A stretch of DNA of 64,000 nt from assembly GCA_032622095.1 (NCBI GenBank), contig CP136061.1, forward strand, positions 12,849,287 to 12,913,286. The letters are read 5' to 3'. Numbering within the stretch: the first letter of the stretch is position 1; each line of letters opens with the position of its first letter. The notes beneath the pieces were generated by a model. The model did no database searches. It saw only the letters and a program-made list of their open reading frames with translations, and was not told the DNA's origin. Below, piece by piece: positions 1 through 9,952 of this stretch. The stretch comes from Siphonodentalium dalli (taxonomy: Eukaryota; Mollusca; Scaphopoda; Gadilida; Siphonodentaliidae). The translations under genes and the position numbers were made by a program.

Positions 1-711
1 ATCCAAACTTCCAGCACACACATACTGTCATTCTTATATATTAATTAAATGCAATCAGTTATCAGTTTCACGCACATGAACAAATCCGTAATATGTCTAA
101 AAAGCCGACAAAAATTTTACAATATTTACGTCTTGATATTTACAATTGGCCTTGATTGTAATCTTCCAGCTGATTGCCCCACAACGTAACATACCATGAA
201 CTTTAGCCGACTGAAGTTTCGGACATTGTTTCGGTTGTCAAATTATAAACCCCACACATTACCTGGTGTCAGGCCGCATTGATTGTCTTTACACATGCAG
301 GCATGAACTTCAAGTTCAATAATTCTCTTTATATCTGTTTAACTTAACGAGATCATCATGGACTTACAGCATTCTTTATTTTCAATTTTTGGTGTGACGA
401 TCCGCTAATAGACCGCAGTGTCATAATAGCATGGCACCGTAAGTTCACCTCAGTGACCATCTCGTTACCACTGTGGACACCGTATACTACCGGTAATACC
501 ACAGTCATTACCAGGGTATCACCCCGTTTATAGAGGCTACTGCCCACATACATAATATGTATAAGTATCTTATGCGCCACAGGCGCCCCTCGGTGATTAG
601 AGTATAACGGTAAGTACCCACCCACCAACCCATCCCACCGCCCATAGTATCTTATGCGCCGCAGGCGCCCCTATATTGTGAATCCTGGTCACATCGGTGT
701 TGAGTGTATTC
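1..711. other. Intron or upstream sequence, no exon seen
   Basis: Bases 1-110 resemble the long TA-flanked MITE seen at 7259-7842 and 25130-25510 (CTGTCATTCTTATATATTAA, then TTTCACGCAC). At 541-670 a GTATCTTATGCGCC/CAGGCGCCCCT motif occurs twice about 100 bp apart. No convincing coding sequence. Confidence 0.5.
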
Positions 712-1010
712 AAGCCTTGAAATAGCGTGTCTGCAGAATGAGGTCCAATTCACGACTTTTTATTTTAAATTTAATTCGCTAGATAAAATATAGTCCCTCA
801 ATTACCATCGCTCTTATCGTTAAAAATGCTGATAAACATGAAAAATTGCCACTTCAAATAGAAATAAATATGCACAACAATTAGTTTCTGCATGTACCTG
901 ATGTCCTTTTCAGATGTTTACCACTTTCAAACTGAAGTTTTGATTTTATCGCGAACTTGATAGCGGGCTAGCATCACCAAATTCACCCTCTGGGGACCTC
1001 ATTCTGCTTA
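712..1010. mobile_element. Hairpin MITE family B, split copy
   Basis: The left arm (CAAGCCTTGAAATAGCGTGT, CAGAATGAGGTCC) is at 712-747 and the right arm (GCTAGCATCACCAAATTCAC, CCTCTGGGGACCTCATTCTG) at 966-1010. About 210 bp of unrelated AT-rich sequence separates them. Confidence 0.7.
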
Positions 1011-1025
1011 CAACTCAGCTTACAA

Positions 1026-1205
1026 CTGTACATGTTCACATATTATCGTTGACGATGCGGTGACAGAGTTACTGTACATGTTCACATATTATCGTTGGCG
1101 ACGTGGTGACAGAGTTACTTTACATGTTCACATATTATCGTTGACAATGCGGTGACAGAGTTACTGTACATGTTCACATATCATTGACGACGCGGTGATT
1201 GATAC
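1026..1205. repeat. 46-bp x4 tandem repeat
   Basis: Four units of TGTACATGTTCACATATTAT, CGTTGACGATGCGGTGACAG, AGTTAC with small differences; the last is shortened. Confidence 0.85.
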
Positions 1206-1287
1206 AAGATGAATCCAATTCCGACATGACTATGTCTCTCTATAATATTTATGACAGTCACTTTGTCTGGAACTCTGCGAACAGTAA

Positions 1288-1490
1288 TTTAATGCGATGG
1301 TGCAGCATTGAAGATCCTGTGCCAGTTCATTCTCATATATATGTGAGTCTGCCATAGGGAGCCTCGCATATATACGAGAATGCACTGTCAATGTATTCTC
1401 TTATATATGCGATAGGATATTAGAGAATTCACTGGCACATGGTTTTCACTAAATTTCAGGAAGCTCCAGTCATGGAAGGGTTAAACAGTT
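1288..1490. mobile_element. Hairpin MITE family A, copy 1
   Basis: Contains CCTGTGCCAGTTCATTCTCA, TATATGTGAG and the complementary arm with TATATACGAGAATGCACTG, ending GCTCCAGTCATGGAAGGGTT. The AAGGGTTAA end is the family's terminal motif. Confidence 0.75.
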
Positions 1491-1758
1491 AGTTGATAGA
1501 TTCTGCATGATATATTTCATCGATTAGCATCCAATCAAGCATGACTCAAACATTTATGATTGAGATTTCAGCCGTCAGTCTTCACGTTTTGTAACTATGT
1601 TTGAACATAGTTATCAATTACAGTAACGAATCGCAAATCTGAACTGGGAAACGGATCTGATCTGATCAATCAATGCATCCCAATGTGTATGCCTAGTATT
1701 AATTTTTTGTTGAGAAATTTGTGTTTTAAAAGTTTAAAATTGTAAAAGTTTTTGTTAA

Positions 1759-1975
1759 GATTTCAATCATTTTTACTTCAAATACTTCAGCTCTCATCAG
1801 TGGTGTAAAGAAGTTTTGGTTTTATGGTTTATTGGACTCCATTTCAATCATTTGTACTTTGAATACATCAGCTCTCATCAGTGGTGTAAGGGGAAATGTT
1901 GCATGCTTTTGGACTCCATTTCAATCATTTGTACTTTGAATACTTCAGCTCTCATCAGTGGTGTAAAGAAATGTT
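1759..1975 (+). repeat. Triplicated acceptor region of exon 1
   Basis: Three copies of a segment of about 77-81 bp carry TACTTCAGCTCTCATCAG and GGTGTAA. The copies put AG at 1789-1790, 1870-1871 and 1947-1948, each with a second AG ten bases later. Only the third leads directly into the coding frame. Using the second copy in the same phase reaches TGA before the third copy. The unit therefore duplicates a 3' splice site plus the first exon bases. Confidence 0.8.
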
Positions 1976-2128
1976 GGGACAATTTGGAGCCACCTGGATG
2001 GGACTCGTCGTCAATCAGTTCCGACACGGATAGCATCGACGACATCTGGAGTATAAATAGCGAACAGAAGGCGTACTACATCACTCAATTTAAGACACTC
2101 CAACCAGATGTAGCCGGGGTTGTGATAG
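1949..2128 (+). CDS. REPS1: REPS1-like exon 1 of window: start of second EH domain
   Basis: Internal coding exon of a RalBP1-associated EH-domain protein, an endocytic adaptor linking Ral signalling to clathrin-coat proteins. The frame contains KKCWDNLEPPGW, a Ser/Asp-rich stretch, DIWSI, then EQKAYYITQFKTLQPD, which matches the opening helix of REPS1 EH domain 2. It ends in phase 1 (ATA G) before GT at 2129. Two AGs could be the acceptor (1947-1948 or 1957-1958), so the start is 1949 or 1959. I cannot choose because the upstream exon is outside the window or unseen. Both the acceptor region and the donor region are tandemly repeated (listed separately). Identity rests on continuity with the following EH exons. 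Confidence 0.82.
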
Positions 2129-2425
2129 GTATGTGATAATATATAATAAAAAAAACAACCAGATGTAGCCGGGGTTGTGATAGGTATGTGATAATATATA
2201 ATAAAAAAAACAACCAGATGTAACCGGGGTTGTGATAGGTAGGTAACAATATATAATAAAAAAACAACCAGATTTAGCCGGGGTTGTGATAGGTAGGTAA
2301 CAATATATAATAAAAAAACAACCAGATTTAGCCGGTGTTATGATAGGTAGGTAACAATATATAATAAAAAAACAACCAGATTTTGCCGGGGTTGTGTTAT
2401 GTAAGTTTCAGTATATAATAATACG
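2102..2425 (+). repeat. Six-fold repeated exon end and donor of exon 1
   Basis: A 54-55 bp unit containing the last coding bases (CCAGATGTAGCCGGGGTTG) plus the donor and an AATATATAATAAAAAA stretch is repeated. GT dinucleotides at donor-equivalent positions are at 2129, 2184, 2239, 2293, 2347 and 2401. Later copies drift from GTATGTG to GTAGGTAAC and GTAAGTTT. The first is assigned as the real donor because it alone continues the frame without added sequence. Confidence 0.88.
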
Positions 2426-2949
2426 ATATTAAAATCGAAGACATGTGGAATATAATTAGCAAACAGAAGGAATGTATGTAATTCAACTGGAGAATATTTT
2501 CTTTGAAAATACTTGCACTGACATTTCACAACACCTTGCAGGAAAAACTCGCGACTGACCTATTTCAATAGTACACGTCATGCAGCAAGTGACCGACTTT
2601 GTCAATAACATGTCGTTTGCAGCCGGCGGCAAACCTTTGATGCATGCTATTGCTACAATTTGTCTTTCCCGTGTCACGTCAACAATGAATGGACACTGCT
2701 CTCTGTGCACTGGCCCATGCATGTGGGTTGCTGAGCAATTGTTAAACTTCCCGGATTAAACTTGTCAACAGACAATGTACCCCCCCCCCCCCCCCCCCCC
2801 AGTTTCCGTTACATGAATAATTAATATAAAGCCCCTCCCATTTAACTGTCAATCTCGTGACACTGACTGAGAGATTTGACGACGTTCCTCATTGGTCAAC
2901 AGATAGTGTTTGTACTCTCTAATTAAATTAACGCAGTGCAACAATCTTT

Positions 2950-3317
2950 TTATTATGGGCTCAATGTCGGCATCTAGTTTTATGCTTCCCGGTCCGATGG
3001 GATATCACTGATAGTCGATACATCGACGAGGCTTTAATTGTGTTTTTTTTACAATACAATACAAGTTCCAACAACAAACATTTTAGATGAACATCTAGTA
3101 CACACATTTTAGCGAGTTCATGTAGGCCTACCTGTAGCCATGCAAGCACATACCCGCCTGTCGTTGTCGCTATATATCAGTGTATATACAGTCTGTATGA
3201 AGACTCAGCAATATCGCTATAATTTTAGGTAAGTAAAATCGCGATACGTATCGTATCGTGACCTCTGTATCACGATAAACATCAATACACCCTATACCCC
3301 ATATCGTTACACCCCTA
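2950..3317 (-). mobile_element. hAT-like element end with GTAACGATA terminus
   Basis: Read on the minus strand it opens TAGGGGTGTAACGATATGGG and carries ATCGCGATACGTATCGTATC. Nearly the same sequence in the opposite orientation begins at 63713. Only one end is seen, so the target-site duplication and class are not proven; the CAATACAATACAAG section is shared with the 63713 copy. Confidence 0.65.
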
Positions 3318-3566
3318 CTGGACTCCGATGGATACTGTACATGTTTTTATTATGTTAATAATGGATCTTCAAGATGTATTTTTATTTTATAACTTGTGTA
3401 ACTTTCTTCATATTCTTATTTTTTGAAAATGATAGAAGATTGCCAGTCTCTGCTGATAATCATGTGAACCAAACCTCTGATGAATAAATATTTTGACATC
3501 AAATTTAACAGATCATAAAATTAAGAGTCATACCTTTGATGTTACTGTATGGTCTTATCATTTCAG

Positions 3567-3630
3567 GCAGTGTAGCCAAAGAATTTTTTGAAAAATCCAA
3601 GCTTCCAGTGAAAGAGTTATCGTTAATATG
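3567..3630 (+). CDS. REPS1: REPS1-like exon 2: EH domain 2, central helices
   Basis: A 64-base exon between CATTTCAG and GTAAGTATT. It completes a Gly codon and then encodes SVAKEFFEKSKLPVKELSLI plus the first two bases of a Trp codon. This is the EH-domain segment carrying the conserved K-S-x-L-P and E-L-S-x-I-W motifs. In the EH family that Trp lines the pocket that binds Asn-Pro-Phe ligands. Phase 1 in and phase 2 out agree with exons 1 and 3. The match to REPS1 is very close and I see no defect. Confidence 0.9.
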
Positions 3631-3639
3631 GTAAGTATT

Positions 3640-3862
3640 CGAACAAATGTTATACATCATGCGTCATTCTTCAAAAAATGTTATACATCAGGCGTTGTTC
3701 TTCAACAAATGTTATACATCATGCATCGTTCTTCAACAAATGTTATACATCATGCATCGTTCTTCAACAAATGTTATACATCATGTGTCATTCTTCAAAT
3801 TTTTTTTTTAAATCATATGTTGTTCTTCAACAATTGTTATACATCAATCATCGTTTTTCACA
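3640..3862 (+). repeat. 31-bp tandem repeat just inside intron 2
   Basis: About seven degenerate copies of a 31-bp unit (AACAAATGTTATACATCATG then CATCGTTCTTC) begin within ten bases of the exon 2 donor. The short ORFs here are translations of the repeat and are not considered genes. Confidence 0.85.
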
Positions 3863-3893
3863 ACTAATGCTGACAGGCTCAAAATAGCTTCCT

Positions 3894-4214
3894 TTAACCC
3901 TTTACCTAACATAACGGCCCTGTGCCAATGCATTCTGTTATATATGCGAGTCGACCATAGGTCGCCTCACATATATAAGAGAATGCATTGGCTTAACACA
4001 TATTAAATTTTTTTTTAGGCCAATGCATTCTCTTATATATGCGATAAGAGAATGCATTGGCACAGGGCATAACTGTAGCCATCATAATGTGGGCAATGAA
4101 CCGGTTCCAATGATATCCATATTTGTATGGTGTTATTGAGACAGACCGAAGATATTTTAGGCTGTTGAAGCTTTATTTGGGCGTTTTTGGCCGTTTTGTT
4201 GGGTAAAGGGTTAA
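3894..4214. mobile_element. Hairpin MITE family A, piggyBac-like ends
   Basis: Bounded by TTAACCCTTTACCTAACA and its complement TTGGGTAAAGGGTTAA. Inside are hairpins of CCAATGCATTCTCTTATATA and its complement. TTAA at both ends followed by CCCTTT matches the piggyBac pattern of TTAA target sites with CCC-type termini (inference; no transposase). Confidence 0.82.
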
Positions 4215-5244
4215 TCTCCTTAGGATGATAATGCCCCTTTAATCCCCTTTAGTAGGATTATTTCCATTTATATTCTTCAGGCTATACTTGCACTCAAAAG
4301 TGGTGATGGTCATATTTTTATGTATTTGCATGTGCTTTGATCAAGTGGGTGAATTTGGTGATGCTACCCCACTAGCATCACAAAATTCACCCTCTGCGTT
4401 ACTAAATTATGAAAATTCATCAAAAATATACTGATAGTATAGCATAATGATGGTATAAATGCGATATTATAAACAAAACGCACTTAGTGTGAGCCGAGCA
4501 TTTGCTTATATACAGCACGTAAAGAGTGTGTGATAAGCAAAACACTCAACAACGTGGGAATTTTTTTTGGGAGAATAATTCACTGTGACCCATTCATTCA
4601 ACACTGAAATCTTGAGTGGCGAGAATTAGCAAGCCCTATACCGGTATGTTGTCAACACTATGGTGGAAGTTTTATTAGTTATTAAAGTTTATTAGTGGCC
4701 CTGGCTTTTGTTTAAATAACACAGCATACTTGACAATAATATGCTATTTACATGTTATTTATGATTGGTATAAGAAGAAAGTCTATATTTTAATATTCTT
4801 TCATTTTATGGACGTTTTAACGGATGTGAATAATTACAACAGTGATACCATCCCATGCCTTTAGGCATTTTATTTTTTACTACTTTGTTTACAGATTTTT
4901 GTTTGGCTCAAAGGTAGGGGAGGTGGGAGAAAACAAATAAAAATATAATTTGTATAATTTTTTTTTAATCTAAATTGTCTAAAAATAGGGTCGGGAGAAG
5001 TAAAATATTTGCTGTATAATAATCTCTCATCTATAAAAAAAAAGCCACCAGAATGCCTAAGGTTATGATTTGCCCATGTTCACTTGCACGGGCAAACATA
5101 TTTTTATATTTGGATTAGTCCTTAAAGCAAGGTAGTGATAGATGAAAAAATATCGCCAATATCAGCGTCTACCATGTTGGTGTTGACATTCAATACCATA
5201 TCTTGGGACCAAAATGTTGTAACTGAATTTGTTTTGAATATTTG
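4215..5244. other. Intron 2 sequence, little recognised
   Basis: AT-rich sequence. At 4345-4397 there is a short family B hairpin remnant (GGTGAATTTGGTGATGCTAC and its complement). No exon or other element supported. Confidence 0.5.
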
Positions 5245-5436
5245 CAGCATCGTACTATAGACATTCATAGCTTCCTCAGCATCGTACTATAGACATTCAT
5301 AGCTTCCTCAGCATCGTACTATAGACATTCATAGCTTCCTCAGCATCGTACTATAGACATTCATAGCTTCCTCAGCATCGTACTATAGACATTCATAGCT
5401 TCCTCAGCATCGTACTATAGACATTCATAGCTTCCT
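5245..5436 (+). repeat. 32-bp x6 tandem repeat before exon 3 acceptor
   Basis: Six essentially identical 32-bp units beginning CAGCATCGTACTATAGACAT end 23 bases before exon 3. The region just downstream (TTTTCACTTTTCTCTTTTCAG) supplies the polypyrimidine tract. The array occupies the zone where a branch point would normally sit, and each unit contains an AG. Confidence 0.92.
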
Positions 5437-5459
5437 CATTTTCACTTTTCTCTTTTCAG

Positions 5460-5602
5460 GAATTTATCTGATTTGAATCGAGATGGTGCTCTCTCTCTTG
5501 ATGAATTCTGTATAGCAATGCATTTAGTTGTGGCGCGTTTAAATCATGTTGAATTACCCAATCATCTACCGCCATCATTACATCCATACTCCGCCTTCAC
5601 AG
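5460..5602 (+). CDS. REPS1: REPS1-like exon 3: EH domain 2 with EF-hand loop
   Basis: A 143-base exon bounded by TTTTCAG and GTAAGTG. It completes the Trp codon started in exon 2, then encodes NLSDLNRDGALSLDEF, CIAMHLVVARLNH and a PNHLPPSLHPYSAFT tail. DLNRDGALSLDE is a complete EF-hand loop, with Asp1, Asn3, Asp5 and Glu12 present. The following helix and the P-x-x-L-P-P-S-L ending are typical of REPS EH domain 2. The phase (2 in, 1 out) is consistent on both sides. The exon end and donor are duplicated 53 bp downstream. Confidence 0.92.
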
Positions 5603-5660
5603 GTAAGTGTTACATCATCTACCGCCATCATTACATCCATACTCAGCTTTTACAGGTAAT
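5553..5660 (+). repeat. Duplicated exon 3 end with second donor
   Basis: The 53-bp segment CATCATCTACCGCCATCATT through CACAG|GT is repeated, giving donors at 5603 (GTAAGT) and 5656 (GTAATT). Use of the second donor would add 53 bases. The added frame is open (GKCYIIYRHHYIHTQLLQ), but it shifts phase into exon 4. The first donor is the consensus one and keeps the frame. Confidence 0.88.
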
Positions 5661-5685
5661 TGTTACATCATCTTAAAAGCCAAGC

Positions 5686-5980
5686 CTGAGTTTAGTGTGC
5701 CTGTCATTTGCAGAATGAGGTCCCCTGAGGGTGAATTTAGCTACTATAGAAATGGCTTCCATCCATCCGTTCGTCCGTCAGTTCGTCCATCCGTCCGTCG
5801 TACCGTTCGTTCGTCCAATCACACTTTTGAGTATATTTCAACATTTTTTATAATTTTCTGTATGAGGATACCTTCATGTTCTAATCAACTCCTCCTACAG
5901 TTTTGATCCTAGAGATTTGAAACTTCAGAGTATTGTTACCCACATATTTGAGATGTGCAACATGTATATAGATGCATAGT
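5686..5980. mobile_element. Family B arm joined to CCGTCCGT-type element
   Basis: The left arm of hairpin family B (AGCCTGAGTTTAGTGTGCCT to GGGTGAATTTAG) changes abruptly at about 5740 into CTATAGAAATGGCTTCCATC followed by CCGTTCGTCCGTC. The latter matches the element at 39634 (GGGACTATAGAAACGGGCTT). A chimera of two repeat families. Confidence 0.65.
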
Positions 5981-6758
5981 AAGCATGGACAAAGATACCT
6001 TCCTCTGTCTAGTAATAACCAGAAAGGTAGAGGGAACTGTTATGCATATAAACTCATTTAGTCTTATATAAAATTGACATTGTACTACCAGTGTATGACT
6101 GGGATTACATAACAATATATAATGCCCCTGACATTAACTACTGTTATTGTTGTCTAAAAACTGATACCTCCCCATTGTAATATGTGATCCTGAATTTAGT
6201 CCTGGGCCTTTCAATTGTATAAAGTTACAATTATTGTAAGTTGTTCACAATGATTAATTGTAAGAAGAGCATGAGGATCAGCTAATCATTTTCTTAATAG
6301 TAGTCATCTACTTCATGTTGTAAGCCTGCAAGTCACTTTTTATTTTTTGGAAAAAAAATTTGTCATAACATCAGGCATTGCAATAAAAAGGCCTAATGCG
6401 GCCCTTTTTATTCAATGCAGCGGGGCCTGAGAACCAAAACTTTTTTTTTTGGCCTAATAGAAACTTATTTTCTGAACATTTCATTTATTATTGAAAAGGT
6501 TAAAATGATTTATTCATTGTTTTATTTTAATCTTGAGGTGTAAATATGAAGAAAATATATACTTCACACAAAATTGGTACCTCCTGTATTGTTCTTAACG
6601 GTGACCCCTTGTGGCTGGATTTAGGTACAGTCTCCCTTTAACGGAGAGGGATTTTTTCTCACCCCCCCCCCCCCCCCCCCCCTAAAAACATAAAATAATT
6701 TTTTTTAGTTTTTATTATGTATATTAGAATTTTAAACATGTGTTATATAGTTACCGGG
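5981..6758. other. Intron 3, nothing coding seen
   Basis: AT-rich sequence with a poly-C run at 6662-6682 and no recognised exon. Local words such as GGCCTAATGCGGCCC suggest old repeat remnants. Confidence 0.5.
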
Positions 6759-7190
6759 GTATAAAATATTAGATCTGAATCAAAGACTCCTGTCCGGAAA
6801 TGCTTCTATCGATTAATATTAATTTTATTTAGAATATTTTCTGATCTAAAAAGGTGTGTTTCTTCAGCTAACGAACAATAGTGGTTACTGTTAACAGAGA
6901 CCAGAAATTTTATTTAACAATTTTGTCACAAATAAACGTTAATTATACTTATTAGCGCTTATATCTGTGGAACAAAACAATAGAAATAACCAATCTGTGA
7001 CATTTGACTTTCGCTGCGTAGCCGTAGGAACAGCCCAGTGCTCTATATCGCAATATGGTATCATCCGAATGGTCTGTTCTAAAAATAGTAACATGAACAG
7101 TCCCGATTTAATATTAGAAATAAAATCAATATTAATTGATAGAAGCTTTTCCGGATAAGGATCTTCAGTTCATATCTATTATTTTATACC
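6759..7190. mobile_element. ~430-bp element with ~75-bp terminal inverted repeats
   Basis: The left end GGGGTATAAAATATTAGATC, then TGTCCGGAAATGCTTCTATC, is mirrored at the right end (GATAGAAGCTTTTCCGGATA, ATTATTTTATACCC). A diverged relative is at about 21700-22015. No coding capacity; family unknown. Confidence 0.8.
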
Positions 7191-7258
7191 CACGCAACTA
7201 TTTAAAATTTGTTATTTAAAGAGATAATCCATCTTTAATGTCTGTTTCCTATCAACTA

Positions 7259-7842
7259 CAGTAATGCCCTAATTAATCGACTTCTTAACCACAGCAGAAT
7301 TATGGGTAACTTTTCAGGATTTAGTCGGAAATATGGCTTGTTGCCATTCATCGGAAAGCTCTCGGCGAGAGCTTTCCAATGAATGGCAACAAGCGATATT
7401 TCTGACTAAATCCTGAAAAGTTACCCATAATTCTGCTGTGGTTAAAGACATGTTATGTACTTGCTTGGGTGTGTAAAACTGATAAGTTAGTATTCAGGCA
7501 CAATGCCAACTGGAGGAATGTAACATTCTACTAACATCGCAGAAAATCTGAAGCTAAACGACCCTACCACTCCATAGAAAACATGGTCTGAACTACGCTC
7601 AATTGTAAATATTTACTACTCAATTCTGGACGCATCTATCTGCGATAAACTAACGAAAACGATTTCCCCATCGAGAGTCACTGCAATTATTTAATATATA
7701 AAAATGACGGTGTGTGTTGTCAATTTGGATATAAATTTGTAAAAATTACTACTTTAAACAAGATTATTCTCTATTTCTATTCGATCACCCTGCTGGAGTG
7801 TTTCACATGACTTTAAGAAGTCGATTAATTAGGGCATTACTG
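7259..7842. mobile_element. TA-flanked MITE, long form
   Basis: Terminal inverted repeats CAGTAATGCCCTAATTAATC and GATTAATTAGGGCATTACTG, each next to TA (7257-7258 and 7843-7844), as in Tc1/mariner-type insertions (inference). The left part folds into a large hairpin around GGAAAGCTCTCGGCGAGAGC. The right 400 bp is the extension missing from short copies. This copy serves as the empty-site reference for the insertion at 48527. Confidence 0.88.
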
Positions 7843-8081
7843 TACCTATTACAGGTTGGTATATGTGATTAATTTAGTTTGACATGGCAGTGATTGCTTA
7901 TGTAACATCCGTACATTTTATGTTCGGAGTGACACAGACTAGCATATATTTTTATATTTAGTAATTTTAAAGCCAGAACAACATAGATTGTCATATGTAT
8001 CTCTTCGGAGTGACAGTGAAATCAGATTTTCTTATTTGTAGCTTTCATATTTCACTGTAGCTTGACTAATGATGTCATCCC

Positions 8082-9716
8082 TTAACCCTTTCAGTGCCAA
8101 GTCTGATTTTTGTATCAACCCATATTTCCTTGATCATTGTTATACCCCCACAACAAAGTTGTGGGGGGGGTATACTGGAATCAGCTTGTCTGTCCGTCCG
8201 TGGACACAAATCTGTCCGGAGTTTTTCTCAGTAGTTTTTTGATCAATTTCCGTGAAACTTGGCACAGACATCAACCACCATGGGAACCTGTTCACCTGTG
8301 ATTGGAACCTGTTCACCTGCGATTATGACGTCTGTGGACTTTTTTTGGTGGAGTTATCCCCCCCTTTTTTGTCCGATCTTTTATTCCTACATTTTTAGGT
8401 CAATTTAAAAAAAACTTGGCACAGATATTTAGTACCATGGGAAGCTGTGCACCTGCGATTATGACGTCTGTACGACATTTTGTGGTGGAGTTATCCCCCT
8501 TTTTTTACTTAGAAATTGTTTTGCAATATGCATAATTTTGTCTGAGCTTTTATTCCTACATTTTTGGGTCAATTTTTTTAAAACTTGGCACTGATATTTA
8601 GTACCATGGGAACCTGTGCACCTGCGATTATGATGTTTGTCCGACTTTTTTGTGTGGAGTTATTCCCCTTTTTTGACTTATTTTCGCAACATGCATAATT
8701 TGTCCGAGCTTTTATTCCTACATTTTTCTGGCAATAGGTTTTAGATTAGGGTTAGGGTTGTGCACCTGCAATGGGAACTGTTATTTTATTATTTTAACTA
8801 AATGTTTACTGACATGTGAAACATCTTAGTATTTTAAAAACTTGGGGGGTATCCTTAGTCCCCATTGGGACAGTCACACCTGATGTTTGCAACCTACCAG
8901 CTGATCGGTGTCAGAATTTGGGTCAATCAGGTGTTGCTTCGTTGCATTATTTGATTTGTTATTGGTAAAAACAGTACATAATTGAGCAACTTTGAGCATT
9001 AATAAGGCACATATAATAAAAGAATACCTATTACAGTTTATGTTTGAAAACCTGAAACATCTCATTCGCATCTGGAAAGAAATATCAAATTTTCACTAGC
9101 GGTTTGCTGGTGCTCATCAACATTTTTTATTTCTTTCCAGACACTAATAAGATATTTTGGGAATCGAACAAAAACTAAATGTATTTTAGACTGGCTGTCT
9201 AGAGGCAGTTTTGAATTTAAAATTACATTATTTATAAGTTTTAAGGGCAAAAATAGTTGAAAAATATGGAAGAATGTTTTTTGAGTTGCGGAAAGAAAGA
9301 AAAATTTGTGTCCCCTTGATCACCCACTTACACGTGATTGTAAAATTTTACCCCCCCCCATCACCCCCCCCCCCCCAGCCACAAAACACAGGAAAAACAT
9401 CTGGTGTTGAACTTATAATATTTGAACTTATAATATTTGAACTTATTATATTTGACCTAAAACTTTTTTTTGTAAAGATAGATTTTCAATAAAAAAAAAA
9501 CACACCACAATACTGTAATGTTGCAAATTTAATAAAACTTTCTGTCCCAGTTTATGGGATTTTTCTGTTTATTATTTGACAAGTTCAGGGAAGATATACA
9601 CCAACTTTATCCACTTTACGTAAGGAAATTAACTATTGTCTAAATATATTACAAGTTTCTGATTATGTAGATCAATGGGTTGATACAAAAATCGGACTTG
9701 GCACTGAAAGGGTTAA
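8082..9716. mobile_element. TTAA-flanked element with ~43-bp inverted ends
   Basis: TTAACCCTTTCAGTGCCAAG, then TTTTTGTATCAACCCAT, at the left is mirrored by ATGGGTTGATACAAAAATCG, CACTGAAAGGGTTAA at the right. TTAA plus CCCTTT again suggests a piggyBac-like non-autonomous element. It holds a nested dispersed element (8142-8882) and C-rich simple sequence near 9350. Confidence 0.83.
8142..8882 (+). mobile_element. TTATACCCCC dispersed element, copy 1
   Basis: Begins TTATACCCCCACAACAAAGT and GGGGGTATACTGGAATCAGC, has CCGTCCGTGGACACAAATCT and internal ~180-bp repeats of ACTTGGCAC...GTACCATGGGAA, and ends GGGGGGTATCCTTAGTCCCC. The same family is at 14478-15095. No ORF; unclassified non-autonomous element. 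Confidence 0.8.
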
Positions 9717-9863
9717 AGGCTGTGATGATCTAAGGTTTGGAAAATTAATTACTTTTTACGTTTCTGTAGCCATTTTGACAACCCTGTGACATGCTCCATG
9801 TCCTTAAAGGACCTCCCTACACTTGACAGACATGCTATATTTAATTCTCGTTGATTTTTACAG

Positions 9864-9952
9864 ACGAGCCGTATGAACCATTTGCTGCTGACCTTGAACC
9901 TGGAAGTACGATGAAGGTGCTCAAGCCGCCAGTGACTCCTCCCGGGAATCAG
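9864..9952 (+). CDS. REPS1: REPS1-like exon 4: linker after EH domain 2
   Basis: An 89-base exon between TTTTTACAG and GTGAGATT. It completes an Asp codon and encodes EPYEPFAADLEPGS followed by TMKVLKPPVTPPGNQ, ending in phase 0. This is the acidic and proline-containing linker directly after the EH domain. Sequence conservation is low here, so support comes mainly from exact phase agreement with exons 3 and 5, good splice sites and an uninterrupted frame. The donor borders the largest of the short-unit arrays in the gene. Confidence 0.85.

Noticed and set aside
356..628. 90-residue minus-strand ORF as an upstream exon or gene
   Set aside because: Minus strand relative to the gene, no motif, and overlaps duplicated GCGCC/CAGGCGCCCC sequence.
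7259..7450. Large hairpin as a possible structured RNA or microRNA precursor
   Set aside because: It is one of several dispersed copies with TA-flanked inverted ends, so a MITE explains it better.
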